Shown one piece after another: positions 28,277-36,389 of a stretch of 64,000 nt of DNA. The position numbers and the translations under genes are program-made. Where the stretch lies: NCBI RefSeq assembly GCF_002794355.1, contig NZ_PGOI01000007.1, forward strand, positions 310,001-374,000, in the 5' to 3' direction. The notes beneath the pieces are model-generated. The model was not told where the DNA came from, did not search any database, and saw only the letters and a program-made list of their open reading frames with translations. The DNA comes from Pseudorhodobacter sp. MZDSW-24AT. Its GTDB lineage: Bacteria > Pseudomonadota > Alphaproteobacteria > Rhodobacterales > Rhodobacteraceae. Position 1 is the stretch's first letter, and every line of letters starts with the position of its first letter.

Positions 28277-29004
28277 TGCTTGCCATCCGCTGGATTCTGT
28301 CGCTGTTGTTCAACATCCAGATGTATGTGGCCATGGCCATCATGGCTGTCGTCTTTGCCCCTTGGGCGCTGTTTTCCCGCGAAGGCGCCTTTGCCGCCTG
28401 CCACACCTATTGCCGCTGGGTGATCTTCACCGCGCGCTGGATGCTGGGCCTCAAGGTCGAGGTGCGCGGCACGCCCCCCACGGATGAAGTGGTGGTCGCC
28501 GCCAAGCACCAAAGCTTTTTCGACATTCTGGTGATTTTCCACGCTGTCCCGCGCGGCAAGTTCATCATGAAACGCGAGCTGATCTACACGCCCTTTCTGG
28601 GCCAATACGCCCAGCGCCTTGGCTGCGTTTTCGTTGATCGCGGCAAACGGGGGGCGGCCATCGCCAAGATGAAGGCCGATGTCGCAAAATCCGCCGCCGA
28701 CCCCGGCCAGCTGGTGATCTATCCGCAAGGCACCCGCGTGAACCCCGGTGTGGTCAAGCCTTACAAGGTGGGCTCGGGTCTGCTGTATGAACAGCTTGGC
28801 CAGCCTTGCGTGCCGGTCGCCACCAATATCGGCGTCTTCTGGCCCAAGCGCGGCATCCTGCGCAAACCCGGCACCTGCGTTGTGCACTTCCTGCCGCGGA
28901 TCGAGCCCGGGCTGACCGTCCAAGCCTTCATGCGCCAGCTCGAGCATGACATCGAAACCACCTCCGATGCCCTTCTGGTCGAGGCGGGCTTCCGCGCGGC
29001 CTGA
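28276..29004 (+). CDS. 1-acyl-sn-glycerol-3-phosphate acyltransferase (PlsC family)
   Basis: Adds the second acyl chain in phosphatidic acid synthesis, or acylates a related lysolipid. The 242-aa protein has an N-terminal membrane anchor (IMAVVFAPWALF). It shows the acyltransferase motif I AKHQSFFD (HX4D), motif II GCVFVDRGKRGAAIAKM and motif III VIYPQGTRVNPG, where Gln replaces the usual Glu of EGTR. The ATG overlaps the ftsX stop by one base. Grouping with ftsEX couples membrane lipid supply with division, at least genetically. A dedicated substrate cannot be decided from sequence. Confidence 0.9.
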   Translation: MLAIRWILSLLFNIQMYVAMAIMAVVFAPWALFSREGAFAACHTYCRWVIFTARWMLGLKVEVRGTPPTDEVVVAAKHQSFFDILVIFHAVPRGKFIMKRELIYTPFLGQYAQRLGCVFVDRGKRGAAIAKMKADVAKSAADPGQLVIYPQGTRVNPGVVKPYKVGSGLLYEQLGQPCVPVATNIGVFWPKRGILRKPGTCVVHFLPRIEPGLTVQAFMRQLEHDIETTSDALLVEAGFRAA

Positions 29005-29065
29005 CCCCATCGCGAGCGACATCCGATTGGCGGGAACCTTTGGGTCCGCCGGATGTTGCTGCTGC

Positions 29066-29779
29066 ATGACATTTGACAGCTTCCTCGCCACCCTCCTCAC
29101 CCCAGCCTTGATGCTGCCGCTTCTTGGCAGCCTCATCACCGGCGCCCTCATCGGGGCCGAGCGTGAGGTGCAGGCCAAACCTGCGGGCCTGCGCACCCAT
29201 ACCTTGGTCTGCTTTGGCTCTGCGCTGATGATGCTGATTGCGGCGCATCAATCGGGCTGGGATTCCGCCTTTCTGCCGGAAACCCAGATCGTGAGCGACC
29301 TGTCCCGGATGCCCCACGCCATCCTCACTGGCATCGGCTTCTTGGGGGCGGGGGTGATCTTCCGCGAAGGCCTGTCTGTCCAAGGCCTGACCACCGCGGC
29401 CTCGCTTTGGCTCACCGCCTCGCTGGGCATCGTCTATGGCGCGGGGATGCTGGAACTGGCGATCGTCGGCACGCTGATCGTGCTGGCGGTGCTGATCGTG
29501 CTGCGCGTGCTGAACCGGGTGCTGCCGGTCCATACCGCCCTGCGCGTGACGCTGCGCACCACGCCCGATTTTCGCAGCGGCGATCTGGCTCAGGTGCTGG
29601 CCCGCCATCGCCTGAAACCGGGGCCGCTGGCCTTTGCGCAAACGCCTCAGGACCTGACCCTCACCACCATCGTCACCCTGCCGGGCCGCCATGTGCATCT
29701 GGATGAACTCGCCGCCGACCTGCGCGCTAACCCCGCCGTGCAGGACATCACTTTTCAGCCGGTGGATCAGACGGGTTAA
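29066..29779 (+). CDS. MgtC/SapB family membrane protein
   Basis: A 237-aa protein with about five N-terminal membrane helices: LLGSLITGALIGAEREV, THTLVCFGSALMMLIAAH, MPHAILTGIGFLGAGVIFREG, LTTAASLWLTASLGIVYGAGM and AIVGTLIVLAVLIVLRVL. A soluble C-terminal domain of about 80 residues has an ACT-like alternation. IGAERE and GFLGAGVIF…GLTTAASLW are the MgtC signatures. MgtC proteins influence magnesium homeostasis or F-ATPase; the role here is not known. It lies 61 bp after plsC and converges on the next gene with 4-bp overlap. Confidence 0.9.
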   Translation: MTFDSFLATLLTPALMLPLLGSLITGALIGAEREVQAKPAGLRTHTLVCFGSALMMLIAAHQSGWDSAFLPETQIVSDLSRMPHAILTGIGFLGAGVIFREGLSVQGLTTAASLWLTASLGIVYGAGMLELAIVGTLIVLAVLIVLRVLNRVLPVHTALRVTLRTTPDFRSGDLAQVLARHRLKPGPLAFAQTPQDLTLTTIVTLPGRHVHLDELAADLRANPAVQDITFQPVDQTG

Positions 29780-30297
29780 CCCAGCAAGCACGCGCTCACT
29801 TTGAAATCCAGCGCCAGCCGCGCCTCGGGCCCATATTCCATATCCGCCACGTCAATGAATAACGCCCCGCCCTCGGTGCGGATATGCGCAGGCGTCACCG
29901 GCATCGTGGTAAAGGCCTCGTCAATGGCAAAACCGTCGAACAGCGCACAGTCCACCTCAAAGCGCAGCACATAGCCGTTGAACGGCGCATCCCAGAACCG
30001 CCCGCGCTCCATGCCATAGCTGAATTCGATGCGGTTGGCGCCGATGTCCACTTCCACCGGCACCACATCAAAGCCGTTGAGGCCCCCCTCCGGCAGCAGC
30101 GCAAATTCCACCGGCCCGCCCACGGTCACCGTCCGCCCGCGCGAGCGGAAGACCAGCGCCCCGTCCTCACTGGTGGTCTCGGTGTTCAGCGTCACGGTCC
30201 GCCCGTCAAGACTCCCCGCCCCGGCCCACACCGGCGCGCCCGTCAGGCTCAGACAGGCCATCAAACCCAAACACAATGACACGCGCATCCCGATCAT
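29776..30297 (-). CDS. Secreted protein of unknown function
   Basis: A 173-aa protein with a signal peptide (MIGMRVSLCLGLMACLSLTGAPVWAGA). The mature part is rich in beta strands: GRTVTLNTETTSEDGALVFRSRGRTVTVGGPVEFALLPEG, VVPVEVDIGANRIEFSYG, YVLRFEVDCALFDGFAID and ADMEYGPEARLALDFKVSACL. Two cysteines could pair. Two alternative ATGs three codons apart exist. I do not recognise the family. It converges with mgtC (4-bp overlap) and is 53 bp downstream of the sugE-like gene on the same strand. Confidence 0.72.
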   Translation of the reverse strand: MIGMRVSLCLGLMACLSLTGAPVWAGAGSLDGRTVTLNTETTSEDGALVFRSRGRTVTVGGPVEFALLPEGGLNGFDVVPVEVDIGANRIEFSYGMERGRFWDAPFNGYVLRFEVDCALFDGFAIDEAFTTMPVTPAHIRTEGGALFIDVADMEYGPEARLALDFKVSACLLG

Positions 30298-30350
30298 GCC
30301 GCCATCCTGCCCAGCCCCATCGCCCCTCGCAAATGACATTTCCGCGGCCC

Positions 30351-30665
30351 TCAGGCCAGTTTCAGCGCCACGATCCCGCTCAGGATCAGCAGTATCCCCA
30401 GCACCCGCGCCAAACTCACCGGCTCGCCGAACAGCATCACCGCCATGATCGCCGTGCCAAGCGTGCCAATCCCCACCCAAACGGCATAGGCGGTGCCCAC
30501 CGGCAAATCCTTCATCGCCATCGACAACAGCCAGAAACTGCCCAAAGCGCCCACAATCGTCAGCGCGCTTGGCAGCGGCCGGGTGAAGCCTTCGGAATAC
30601 TTAAGCCCGATGGCCCAGCCGGTTTCCAACACCCCGGCCAAGGCCACCAGAACCCAAGGGCTCAC
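30351..30665 (-). CDS. sugE: SMR-family guanidinium exporter (Gdx/SugE type)
   Basis: A 104-aa four-helix membrane protein of the small multidrug resistance family. The conserved membrane glutamate is in VLETGWA (helix 1), followed by the Gdx-type signature GLKYSEGFT. Helix 3 ([25 protein letters not shown]) and helix 4 ([18 protein letters not shown]) are typical. The GFT and GTAYAVW motifs favour guanidinium export over polyaromatic drug export. The GTG start overlaps the accA stop (GTGA), an unusual pairing. No guanidine riboswitch is expected there because it is embedded in the accA transcript. Confidence 0.88.
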   Translation of the reverse strand: MSPWVLVALAGVLETGWAIGLKYSEGFTRPLPSALTIVGALGSFWLLSMAMKDLPVGTAYAVWVGIGTLGTAIMAVMLFGEPVSLARVLGILLILSGIVALKLA

Positions 30666-31621
30666 GCCGCGAGTCCCTTGGACCCCATCTCGATGAACTT
30701 GGCGCGGCGGTCCTTGATCAGCGCATCCGGCTTCTTGCCCGACAGCTCTTTCAGCATCGCCTCGATGCCCTTGCCCACCGCATCAATCGTCTCGCGGCGG
30801 CCCCGCTGCGCGCCGCCCACCGGCTCCTTGATGATGCGGTCAATCACGCCCAGCTTCTGCAAATCCTGCGCCGTCAGCCGCAAGGCCTCGGCGGCCTCGC
30901 GCATCTTCTCGGCGTCCTTCCACAGGATCGAGGCACAGCCTTCGGGCGAAATCACCGAATACACGCTGTGCTCCAGCATCGCGACGCGGTTCGCCGTGGC
31001 AAAGGCCACCGCCCCGCCCGATCCGCCTTCGCCGATCACCACCGAAATCAGCGGCACGCCGATCTCAAGGCATTTCTGCGTGCTGCGCGCAATCGCCTCG
31101 GCCTGCCCGCGCTCTTCGGCACCCTTGCCGGGATAGGCGCCGGGCGTGTCCACCAGCGTGATCACCGGCAGCCGGAAGCGGTCCGCCATATCCATCAACC
31201 GAATGGCCTTGCGATAGCCTTCGGGCCGCGCCATGCCGAAATTGCGCTCGATCCGCGATTTGGTGTCATTGCCCTTTTCATGGCCAATCACCATCACCGG
31301 CGCATCGTTGAACCGCGCCAGCCCGCCCATCACCGCATGGTCATCGGCAAAGTTCCGGTCCCCCGCCAAAGGCGTGTATTCCGTGAACAGGGCGTCGATG
31401 TAATCCTTGCAATGCGGCCGGTCCGGGTGGCGCGCCACCTGACATTTCCGCCACGGCGTCAGATCCTTGTAAAGATCGCGCAACAGGGCCTCGGCCTTCT
31501 TGTCCAGCGCTTCGGCTTCGCGGGCCACATCCATCTCGGGATTGCCACGGCCCATCGCCCGCAATTCTTCGGCCTTGCCTTCGATTTCGGCGAGGGGTTT
31601 TTCGAACTCAAGGTAATTCAT
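30662..31621 (-). CDS. accA: Acetyl-CoA carboxylase carboxyltransferase subunit alpha
   Basis: Transfers the carboxyl group from biotin to acetyl-CoA to make malonyl-CoA for fatty-acid synthesis, as an alpha2-beta2 complex with AccD. The 319-aa protein begins [20 protein letters not shown] and contains [62 protein letters not shown] and [18 protein letters not shown], diagnostic of AccA. Start ATG chosen over a long upstream frame. It is preceded by a non-coding gap of 300 bp and followed by sugE with overlap. Confidence 0.97.
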   Translation of the reverse strand: MNYLEFEKPLAEIEGKAEELRAMGRGNPEMDVAREAEALDKKAEALLRDLYKDLTPWRKCQVARHPDRPHCKDYIDALFTEYTPLAGDRNFADDHAVMGGLARFNDAPVMVIGHEKGNDTKSRIERNFGMARPEGYRKAIRLMDMADRFRLPVITLVDTPGAYPGKGAEERGQAEAIARSTQKCLEIGVPLISVVIGEGGSGGAVAFATANRVAMLEHSVYSVISPEGCASILWKDAEKMREAAEALRLTAQDLQKLGVIDRIIKEPVGGAQRGRRETIDAVGKGIEAMLKELSGKKPDALIKDRRAKFIEMGSKGLAA

Positions 31622-31645
31622 AGGCCACTCCGTGATGGACACGCG

Positions 31646-31676
31646 TCTATATGCCCCTGCCCGCAGGCCATTGCAA
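31646..31676 (-). promoter_or_regulatory. Candidate accA promoter
   Basis: Read leftward, TTGCAA (31676-31671) is separated by 19 bases from TATAGA (31651-31646), which lies 25 bp upstream of the accA ATG. The -10 element is good but the spacing is long. Prediction only. Confidence 0.3.
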
Positions 31677-31750
31677 CCGCAGCGCCGACAATCGCCGGAC
31701 CGATGCGCAATGCCTTGCGCCACGCGTGATCAGATCCCGGAAACAGCAGC

Positions 31751-31773
31751 GCCCCGAACCGCTGGTTCGGGGC
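31751..31773. terminator. Perfect 10-bp hairpin between mcl1 and accA
   Basis: GCCCCGAACC, loop GCT, GGTTCGGGGC. It is about 150 bp downstream of the mcl1 stop and 130 bp upstream of the accA start on the same strand, so it could end the mcl1 transcript. Neither flank has a clear T run, so a protein-binding palindrome or a processed RNA stem is equally possible. Confidence 0.4.
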
Positions 31774-31921
31774 GTGCATCCTCCCCAGTTGCCACGCGGG
31801 GCCTCCTCTCCCCTGATGCGTGGCGCGGGTATTCTTTTCAAACCGCCTGCATTTCAAGCGCTGATATCGAAGCATTGACCAGCGCACAGCAGCTTGTCAA
31901 CGATTCCGATCAAAAACCATG

Positions 31922-32878
31922 TCAGCCGACAATCATCTCGGCCTGACGCACCACCACCTCGGCCTGTTTGATGCTGGCAATGTCCACCAGCCGGCCCTTG
32001 TAGACGGTCGCCCCCTCGCCGCGCGCCTTGGCCGCTTCCATCGCGGCCAGAATCTCGCGCGCCTCGGTCACGGCCGCGTCCGAAGGCGTGAACACCTCAT
32101 TGGCCAGCGCCACCTGCTTGGGGTGGATGGCCCATTTGCCCACCATGCCCAGCGTGGCCGACCGCCACGCCTGCGCGCGGAATCCTTCGTCATCCGAGAA
32201 ATCGCCAAACGGCCCGTCCACCGGCAAGATTCCATGCGTGCGGCAGGCCGCCACAATCGCGGCCTGCGCCCAATGCCATGGGTCCGACCAATGTTTCACG
32301 CCTGCGCGCAACATGTAGTAATTCTCCTGCGTGCCGCCGATGCCGGTGGTCTGCATTCCCATGCTCGCCGCAAAATCTGCCGCGCCCAGACTCATCGCCT
32401 GCAAACGCGGGCTACTGGCGGCAATCTCCTCCACATGCGCAATTCCGGCAGCGCTTTCGATGATGACCTCAAAGCTGATCGGCTTTGTGCGCCCCCGCGC
32501 CCGCTCCACCGCCGTCACCAGCGCATCCACCGCATAAACATCCGCCGCGCAGCCCACTTTCGGGATCATGATTTGGTCCAGCCGGTCGCCCGCCTGTTCC
32601 AAAAGATCCACCACATCACGATACCAGAACGGGGTGTCCAATCCATTGATGCGCACCGACAGGGTCTTGCGCCCCCAGTCCACCGTGTTGATCGCCTGAA
32701 TGATATTGGCCCGGGCCGCATCCTTGTCAGCAGGGGCCACTGAATCCTCCAGATCCAGATTGATCACATCCGCCGCACTTGCCGCCATCTTCTCGAACAA
32801 GGCCGGGCGCGACCCCGGGCCAAACAGTTGGCACCGGTTCGGACGGGCGGGCGGGGTGGGCTGGATGCGAAAGCTCAT
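31922..32878 (-). CDS. mcl1: L-malyl-CoA/beta-methylmalyl-CoA lyase
   Basis: HpcH/HpaI/CitE-family enzyme that cleaves L-malyl-CoA to acetyl-CoA and glyoxylate and (2R,3S)-beta-methylmalyl-CoA to propionyl-CoA and glyoxylate. It serves the ethylmalonyl-CoA pathway for acetate assimilation. The 318-aa protein starts MSFRIQPTPPARPNRCQLFGPGSR and contains NLDLEDSVAP, LSVRINGLDTPFWYRD, EVIIESAAGIAHVEEIA, LGAADFAASMGMQT and GKWAIHPKQVALANEVFTPS, very close to the Rhodobacter Mcl1 as I recall it. A 12-codon upstream extension starting at 32914 begins right at the predicted -10 box and is rejected. Confidence 0.95.
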   Translation of the reverse strand: MSFRIQPTPPARPNRCQLFGPGSRPALFEKMAASAADVINLDLEDSVAPADKDAARANIIQAINTVDWGRKTLSVRINGLDTPFWYRDVVDLLEQAGDRLDQIMIPKVGCAADVYAVDALVTAVERARGRTKPISFEVIIESAAGIAHVEEIAASSPRLQAMSLGAADFAASMGMQTTGIGGTQENYYMLRAGVKHWSDPWHWAQAAIVAACRTHGILPVDGPFGDFSDDEGFRAQAWRSATLGMVGKWAIHPKQVALANEVFTPSDAAVTEAREILAAMEAAKARGEGATVYKGRLVDIASIKQAEVVVRQAEMIVG

Positions 32879-32918
32879 CGGGACCTCGGGCAAGTTAATT
32901 TCACGACTCTGCATCGCA

Positions 32919-32947
32919 GCGATAGATTATTGCGCGCACGTCGGCAA
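32919..32947 (-). promoter_or_regulatory. Candidate mcl1 promoter
   Basis: Read leftward, TTGCCG (32947-32942), 17 bases, TATCGC (32924-32919). The predicted transcript would start near 32912, leaving a leader of about 33 nt before the chosen ATG at 32878. The divergent dgcA-like gene starts at 33039, so the 160-bp gap serves both. Confidence 0.4.
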
Positions 32948-33038
32948 CCCTCCCTTTTGCAACCGCAGCATCCCCCCCGCCGCTTGCACAAGCCGCCCTC
33001 CCACGCGATGAAGGCCAAAAGGCTTGAAGAGCGCTCCC

Positions 33039-34001
33039 ATGATCACCGTTACCGCCGACACCTTCCCCCTTGCCCGCACCTTCACCATCTCGCGCGGGTC
33101 CAAAACCACTGCGCAGGTGGTCACCGTCACCCTCACCCGCGCGGGCCACCAAGGCCGGGGGGAGGCCGTGCCCTATGCGCGCTATGGCGAAACCGTCGAT
33201 GGCGTGCTGGCCCAGATCGCGTCCATTCCCGGCAACGTCACCCGCGACACGCTCGCCCACAGCCTGCCGCCGGGCGCCGCCCGCAATGCAATCGACTGCG
33301 CGCTTTGGGATCTCGAGGCCAAGGCCGCAGGCTTGCGCGTGTGGGATCTTCTGCACCTGCCCGCACCGCGCCCCGTTGTCACCGCCTTCACCCTCTCGCT
33401 CGACACGCCCGCCGCCATGCGCGCGCAAGCCGCCGAGAATGCCCACCGTCCGGTCCTGAAAATCAAGCTCGGCACCCCCGATGACATGCCAAGGCTGGAA
33501 GCCGTGCGCCTTGGCGCGCCGAAATCGACCCTCATCCTCGACGCCAACGAAGGCTGGACGCCCGAGATCTACGCCGATCTCGCCCCCCGCCTTGTCGCCA
33601 TGGGCGTGGCGCTGGTGGAACAACCACTTCCCGCCGGAGCCGATGACATGCTGGCCGAAATCGCCCGCCCCCTGCCAGTCTGCGCCGACGAATCCTGCCA
33701 CGACCGTGCGAGCCTGTCGGCGCTGCGCGGCAAATACGATGTTGTGAACATCAAGCTCGACAAGACCGGCGGCCTCACCGAAGCCCTCGCCCTCCGGCAA
33801 CAGGCGCAAGAGATGGGCTTTGGCATCATGGTCGGCTGCATGGTGGGCAGCAGCCTTGCCATGGCCCCCGCCACCCTGCTCGCCCAAGGCGCGGCCTTCA
33901 CAGACCTTGACGGACCGCTCTTGCTGGCCCAAGACCGCGACAACCCGCTTGTGTTCGATGAACACGGCATCCACCCGCCGCACCCGGCCCTATGGGGATA
34001 G
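33039..34001 (+). CDS. Enolase-superfamily epimerase/racemase, DgcA-like
   Basis: A 320-aa member of the mandelate-racemase/MLE group close to L-Ala-D/L-Glu epimerases and N-acetyl-D-glutamate racemase DgcA. The N-terminal capping domain (FTISRGSKTTAQVVTVTL) leads into the barrel with the KxK base LKIKLG, metal ligands in LILDANEGW and LVEQPLP, CADESCHD, and the second Lys in NIKLDKTGGLTEAL. The end GAAFTDLDGPLLLAQDRDNPLVF resembles DgcA. Start at the ATG after AAGAGCGCTCCC. It is followed 4 bp later by a D-amino-acid transaminase, pointing to D-glutamate or cell-wall-peptide recycling. The exact substrate is inferred. Confidence 0.82.
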   Translation: MITVTADTFPLARTFTISRGSKTTAQVVTVTLTRAGHQGRGEAVPYARYGETVDGVLAQIASIPGNVTRDTLAHSLPPGAARNAIDCALWDLEAKAAGLRVWDLLHLPAPRPVVTAFTLSLDTPAAMRAQAAENAHRPVLKIKLGTPDDMPRLEAVRLGAPKSTLILDANEGWTPEIYADLAPRLVAMGVALVEQPLPAGADDMLAEIARPLPVCADESCHDRASLSALRGKYDVVNIKLDKTGGLTEALALRQQAQEMGFGIMVGCMVGSSLAMAPATLLAQGAAFTDLDGPLLLAQDRDNPLVFDEHGIHPPHPALWG

Positions 34002-34005
34002 CACC

Positions 34006-34866
34006 ATGACCCGCACCGTCTATGTCAACGGCCAGTATCTGCCCGAACACGAAGCCACCGTCTCGATCTTCGACCGCGGCTTCCTGATGGCCGATGGCGT
34101 GTATGAGGTCACCTCTGTCCTCGATGGCAAGCTGATCGACTTCGAAGGCCACATCAAGCGCCTGCACCGCAGCCTGTCCGAACTCGACATGCCCCGCCCT
34201 TGCTCGGATGAGGACCTGCTCGCCATGCACCGCGAACTGGTCCGGCTCAACAGCATCGACCAAGGCATGATCTACCTGCAAGTCACCCGCGGCAATCCGG
34301 GCGACCGCAGCTTTGTCTTTCCGGCCGCCGATCTTGCCCCCACCATCGTGGCCTTCACGCAAGACATTCCCAACCTTGCCGATGCTCCCGCCGCCAAAAC
34401 CGGCTTCCGCGTCATCTCGATCCCCGACCTGCGCTGGTCGCGCCGCGACATCAAGACCGTTCAACTGCTCTACCCGTCGATGGGCAAGATGGCCGCCAAG
34501 AAGGCCGGCGTCGATGACAGCTGGTTTGTCGAAGACGGCACCGTGACCGAAGGCACCTCGAACAACGCCTATATCGTCAAGGGCAACCGCATCATCACCC
34601 GCCAACTCACCAGTGACATCCTGCACGGCATCACCCGCGCCGCCGTCCTGCGCTTTGCCGCCGAAGCCCAGTTCGAGGTGGAAGAACGCCCCTTCACCAT
34701 CGAAGAGGCGCAAAACGCCGATGAGGCCTTCTCCACCGCCGCCAGCATCTTCGTGATGCCGGTGGTGGAAATCGACGGCAAACCCGTGGGCAGCGGCAAA
34801 CCCGGCCCCGTCGCCATCCGCCTGCGCGAGCTTTATCTGGATGAAATGCGCAAGGCCGCCGTCTGA
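34006..34866 (+). CDS. dat: D-amino-acid transaminase
   Basis: PLP enzyme of fold type IV that interconverts D-alanine or D-glutamate with the 2-oxoacids. The 286-aa protein has SIFDRGFLMADGVYEVTSVLDGKL at the N-terminus and the PLP lysine Lys150 in RWSRRDIKTVQLL. It also has DDSWFVEDGTVTEGTSNNAYIV, a Gly-Thr-Ser phosphate site and PVVEIDGKPVGSGKPGP near the end. These fit D-AAT rather than branched-chain aminotransferase, though the two are related. It begins 4 bp after the DgcA-like gene and ends in front of a strong terminator, making a two-gene operon. Confidence 0.9.
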   Translation: MTRTVYVNGQYLPEHEATVSIFDRGFLMADGVYEVTSVLDGKLIDFEGHIKRLHRSLSELDMPRPCSDEDLLAMHRELVRLNSIDQGMIYLQVTRGNPGDRSFVFPAADLAPTIVAFTQDIPNLADAPAAKTGFRVISIPDLRWSRRDIKTVQLLYPSMGKMAAKKAGVDDSWFVEDGTVTEGTSNNAYIVKGNRIITRQLTSDILHGITRAAVLRFAAEAQFEVEERPFTIEEAQNADEAFSTAASIFVMPVVEIDGKPVGSGKPGPVAIRLRELYLDEMRKAAV

Positions 34867-34900
34867 TGAGCGCCGTCTGACGGCCCGGCATGAAACAGCA

Positions 34901-34925
34901 AAGGCGGGCCAAGGCCCGCCTTTTT
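34901..34925 (+). terminator. Rho-independent terminator of the dgcA-like/dat operon
   Basis: AAGGCGGGCC, loop AA, GGCCCGCCTT, continuing into TTTT (arms 34901-34910 and 34913-34922, inner base pairs sterically open). It lies 35 bp after the dat stop. The A-rich 5' arm and mirrored T tract also allow use by the convergent DUF1244 gene. Confidence 0.8.
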
Positions 34926-34941
34926 CACAGGGCCCTCCGGC

Positions 34942-35268
34942 CTATTCCTTGCCCACAGGCCCCACATTCTGCGCAAAGGCCTTGGCAAAAGCCGCCTGCT
35001 TGCCCGCATCCGCCTCGGTCTGATGCCGCGCCACCCAGTCCTCATAGGGCATCCCATAAACGATTTCGCGCGCGGCGGCCTTGTCCATCTCGATCCCGCG
35101 CGCGTTGGCCGCTTCCTGATACCAACGGCTCAGGCAGTTGCGGCAAAACCCCGCCATATTCATCAGATCGATGTTCTGCACATCGGGTCGCTTTTCCAGC
35201 AAATGATGCATCAGCGCGCGAAACGCCGCCGCCTCAAGCTCTGTGCGGGTCTGGTCGTCCTGTGTCAT
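34942..35268 (-). CDS. DUF1244 family protein
   Basis: A 108-aa cytoplasmic helical protein with the family core AAAFRALMHHLLEKRPDVQNIDLMNMAGFCRNCLSRWYQEAA. The two cysteines of CRNC could bind metal. The C-terminus is KAFAQNVGPVGKE. DUF1244 proteins are widespread in alphaproteobacteria and have known structures but no established function. The gene stands alone between the dat terminator and the RTX gene. Confidence 0.88.
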   Translation of the reverse strand: MTQDDQTRTELEAAAFRALMHHLLEKRPDVQNIDLMNMAGFCRNCLSRWYQEAANARGIEMDKAAAREIVYGMPYEDWVARHQTEADAGKQAAFAKAFAQNVGPVGKE

Positions 35269-35323
35269 GGCGGTCCTCCTGAACCGCCAGCATGTCGCAT
35301 CGCAGGCCGGGCTTCAACCGGGC

Positions 35324-36244
35324 TCAGGCGCGCTCGACAAACAACCACGACTCCCGCGTCGCAAGCAGCAGGGCCGCATCCTGATTCGACAGGTGCACCG
35401 CGGGCTGCCCGTCCACCTCGATCAGCGTCGTCAGCGGACCCGCCGAGCGGATGACGATCTCGGCCGTGTCGGGATCTTCAAGGATCAGGGTCAGGGTCTC
35501 TGTGCGGTGGTCAAAATCCGTCACCGTGCTCAGATCCTCGCCCGCCGAAAAGGCGATGCCAAAATCATCATCGCCCAGACCGCCGGTCAGCAGGTCCCCG
35601 TCGTCGCCAAACAACAGATCATCGCCCGCGCCGCCGTCCAACTGGTCCGGCCCGCGCTCGGCCACATCGCCAGAGGTAACGCCCGACGCAACCCGGTTCA
35701 GCTGCGCATCGGTGACGTTGCTGCCAAAGCCCCGCGCCAGCGCCCCACGCAGATCCGCCGCGATCTGGCTCATTTCGCCCGACACCCGGTCGAACTCCAC
35801 CCCAACCAAGGTGTCATTGCCGTCATCGCCGCGCAGAAGGTCGCTGCCACTCGACCCGATCAGCAGATCATTCCCCTCTCCGCCCGTCACCGTGTCATCG
35901 CCTGCGCCACCGACCAGCAGATCATCGCCCGAAGCGCCGTCCACCACGTCATTGCCGCCGCCACCCAGCACCACATCGATGCCCGCGTCGCCGGTCAGCA
36001 GGTCATTGCCCAGCTCTCCCACCACCACATCATTGCCTTCAAGGCCTTCAATGGTGTCACGCCCGTTCCCGCCCAGCAGGATGTCGTTCAGAACCGTGCC
36101 CGCCATCTCGTCCCGGCCCGAGGTTCCGGCCTCCACCTCGCCCGCCTCGTCTGACGGCGTCTCCCGCTCCGGCGCGTCATCGCTGCCGCCTCCGATGGCA
36201 AGTCCGCCCAGCACAAGCAGGGGCAGCAACAACAGCAATTCCAT
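35324..36244 (-). CDS. RTX (hemolysin-type) calcium-binding repeat protein with N-terminal anchor
   Basis: A 306-aa protein. Residues 1-20 form a strongly hydrophobic helix (MELLLLLPLLVLGGLAIGG) without a clear cleavage site, followed by an acidic stretch. Residues about 49-147 hold roughly ten GGxGxDxUx nonapeptides (such as GGNGRDTIE, GGAGDDTVT, GGEGNDLLI), and a second set lies near 202-229 (GGAGDDLLF, GGLGDDDFG). The C-terminal part (FDHRTETLTLILED…) resembles the closing beta-domain of type I-secreted proteins. RTX repeats bind calcium outside the cell. No type I exporter genes are nearby. Small anchored RTX proteins of this kind recur in Rhodobacteraceae; function unknown. Confidence 0.87.
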   Translation of the reverse strand: MELLLLLPLLVLGGLAIGGGSDDAPERETPSDEAGEVEAGTSGRDEMAGTVLNDILLGGNGRDTIEGLEGNDVVVGELGNDLLTGDAGIDVVLGGGGNDVVDGASGDDLLVGGAGDDTVTGGEGNDLLIGSSGSDLLRGDDGNDTLVGVEFDRVSGEMSQIAADLRGALARGFGSNVTDAQLNRVASGVTSGDVAERGPDQLDGGAGDDLLFGDDGDLLTGGLGDDDFGIAFSAGEDLSTVTDFDHRTETLTLILEDPDTAEIVIRSAGPLTTLIEVDGQPAVHLSNQDAALLLATRESWLFVERA

Positions 36245-36389
36245 TGGGCACCTCGGCGATGGTTAAAATTGCACAAAAGATGCCGCCATTGCAGCGCAAA
36301 GCAGAAACGGGTCAAGCGATTTGAAGCACTGACGAAAAGCGGCGATCAATACCGCCTCGTCTTGGGGATTGTCGTCAAAGTGTCGGCAA

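Larger units (their letters stand above)
31622..31921. other. 300-bp gap between mcl1 and accA
   Basis: No convincing gene, tRNA or repeat family is seen here. It holds a candidate accA promoter at its left end and a perfect 10-bp hairpin in the middle, both listed separately. The right-hand part (31820-31921) is more AT-rich, with an imperfect pair GATGCGTGGC/CCACGCGTGATC spanning the hairpin. It must contain the end of the mcl1 transcript and the 5' leader of accA. Confidence 0.6.

Noticed and set aside
32879-32914. 12-codon N-terminal extension of mcl1
   Set aside because: Begins at the predicted -10 box and is absent from the usual form of the enzyme.
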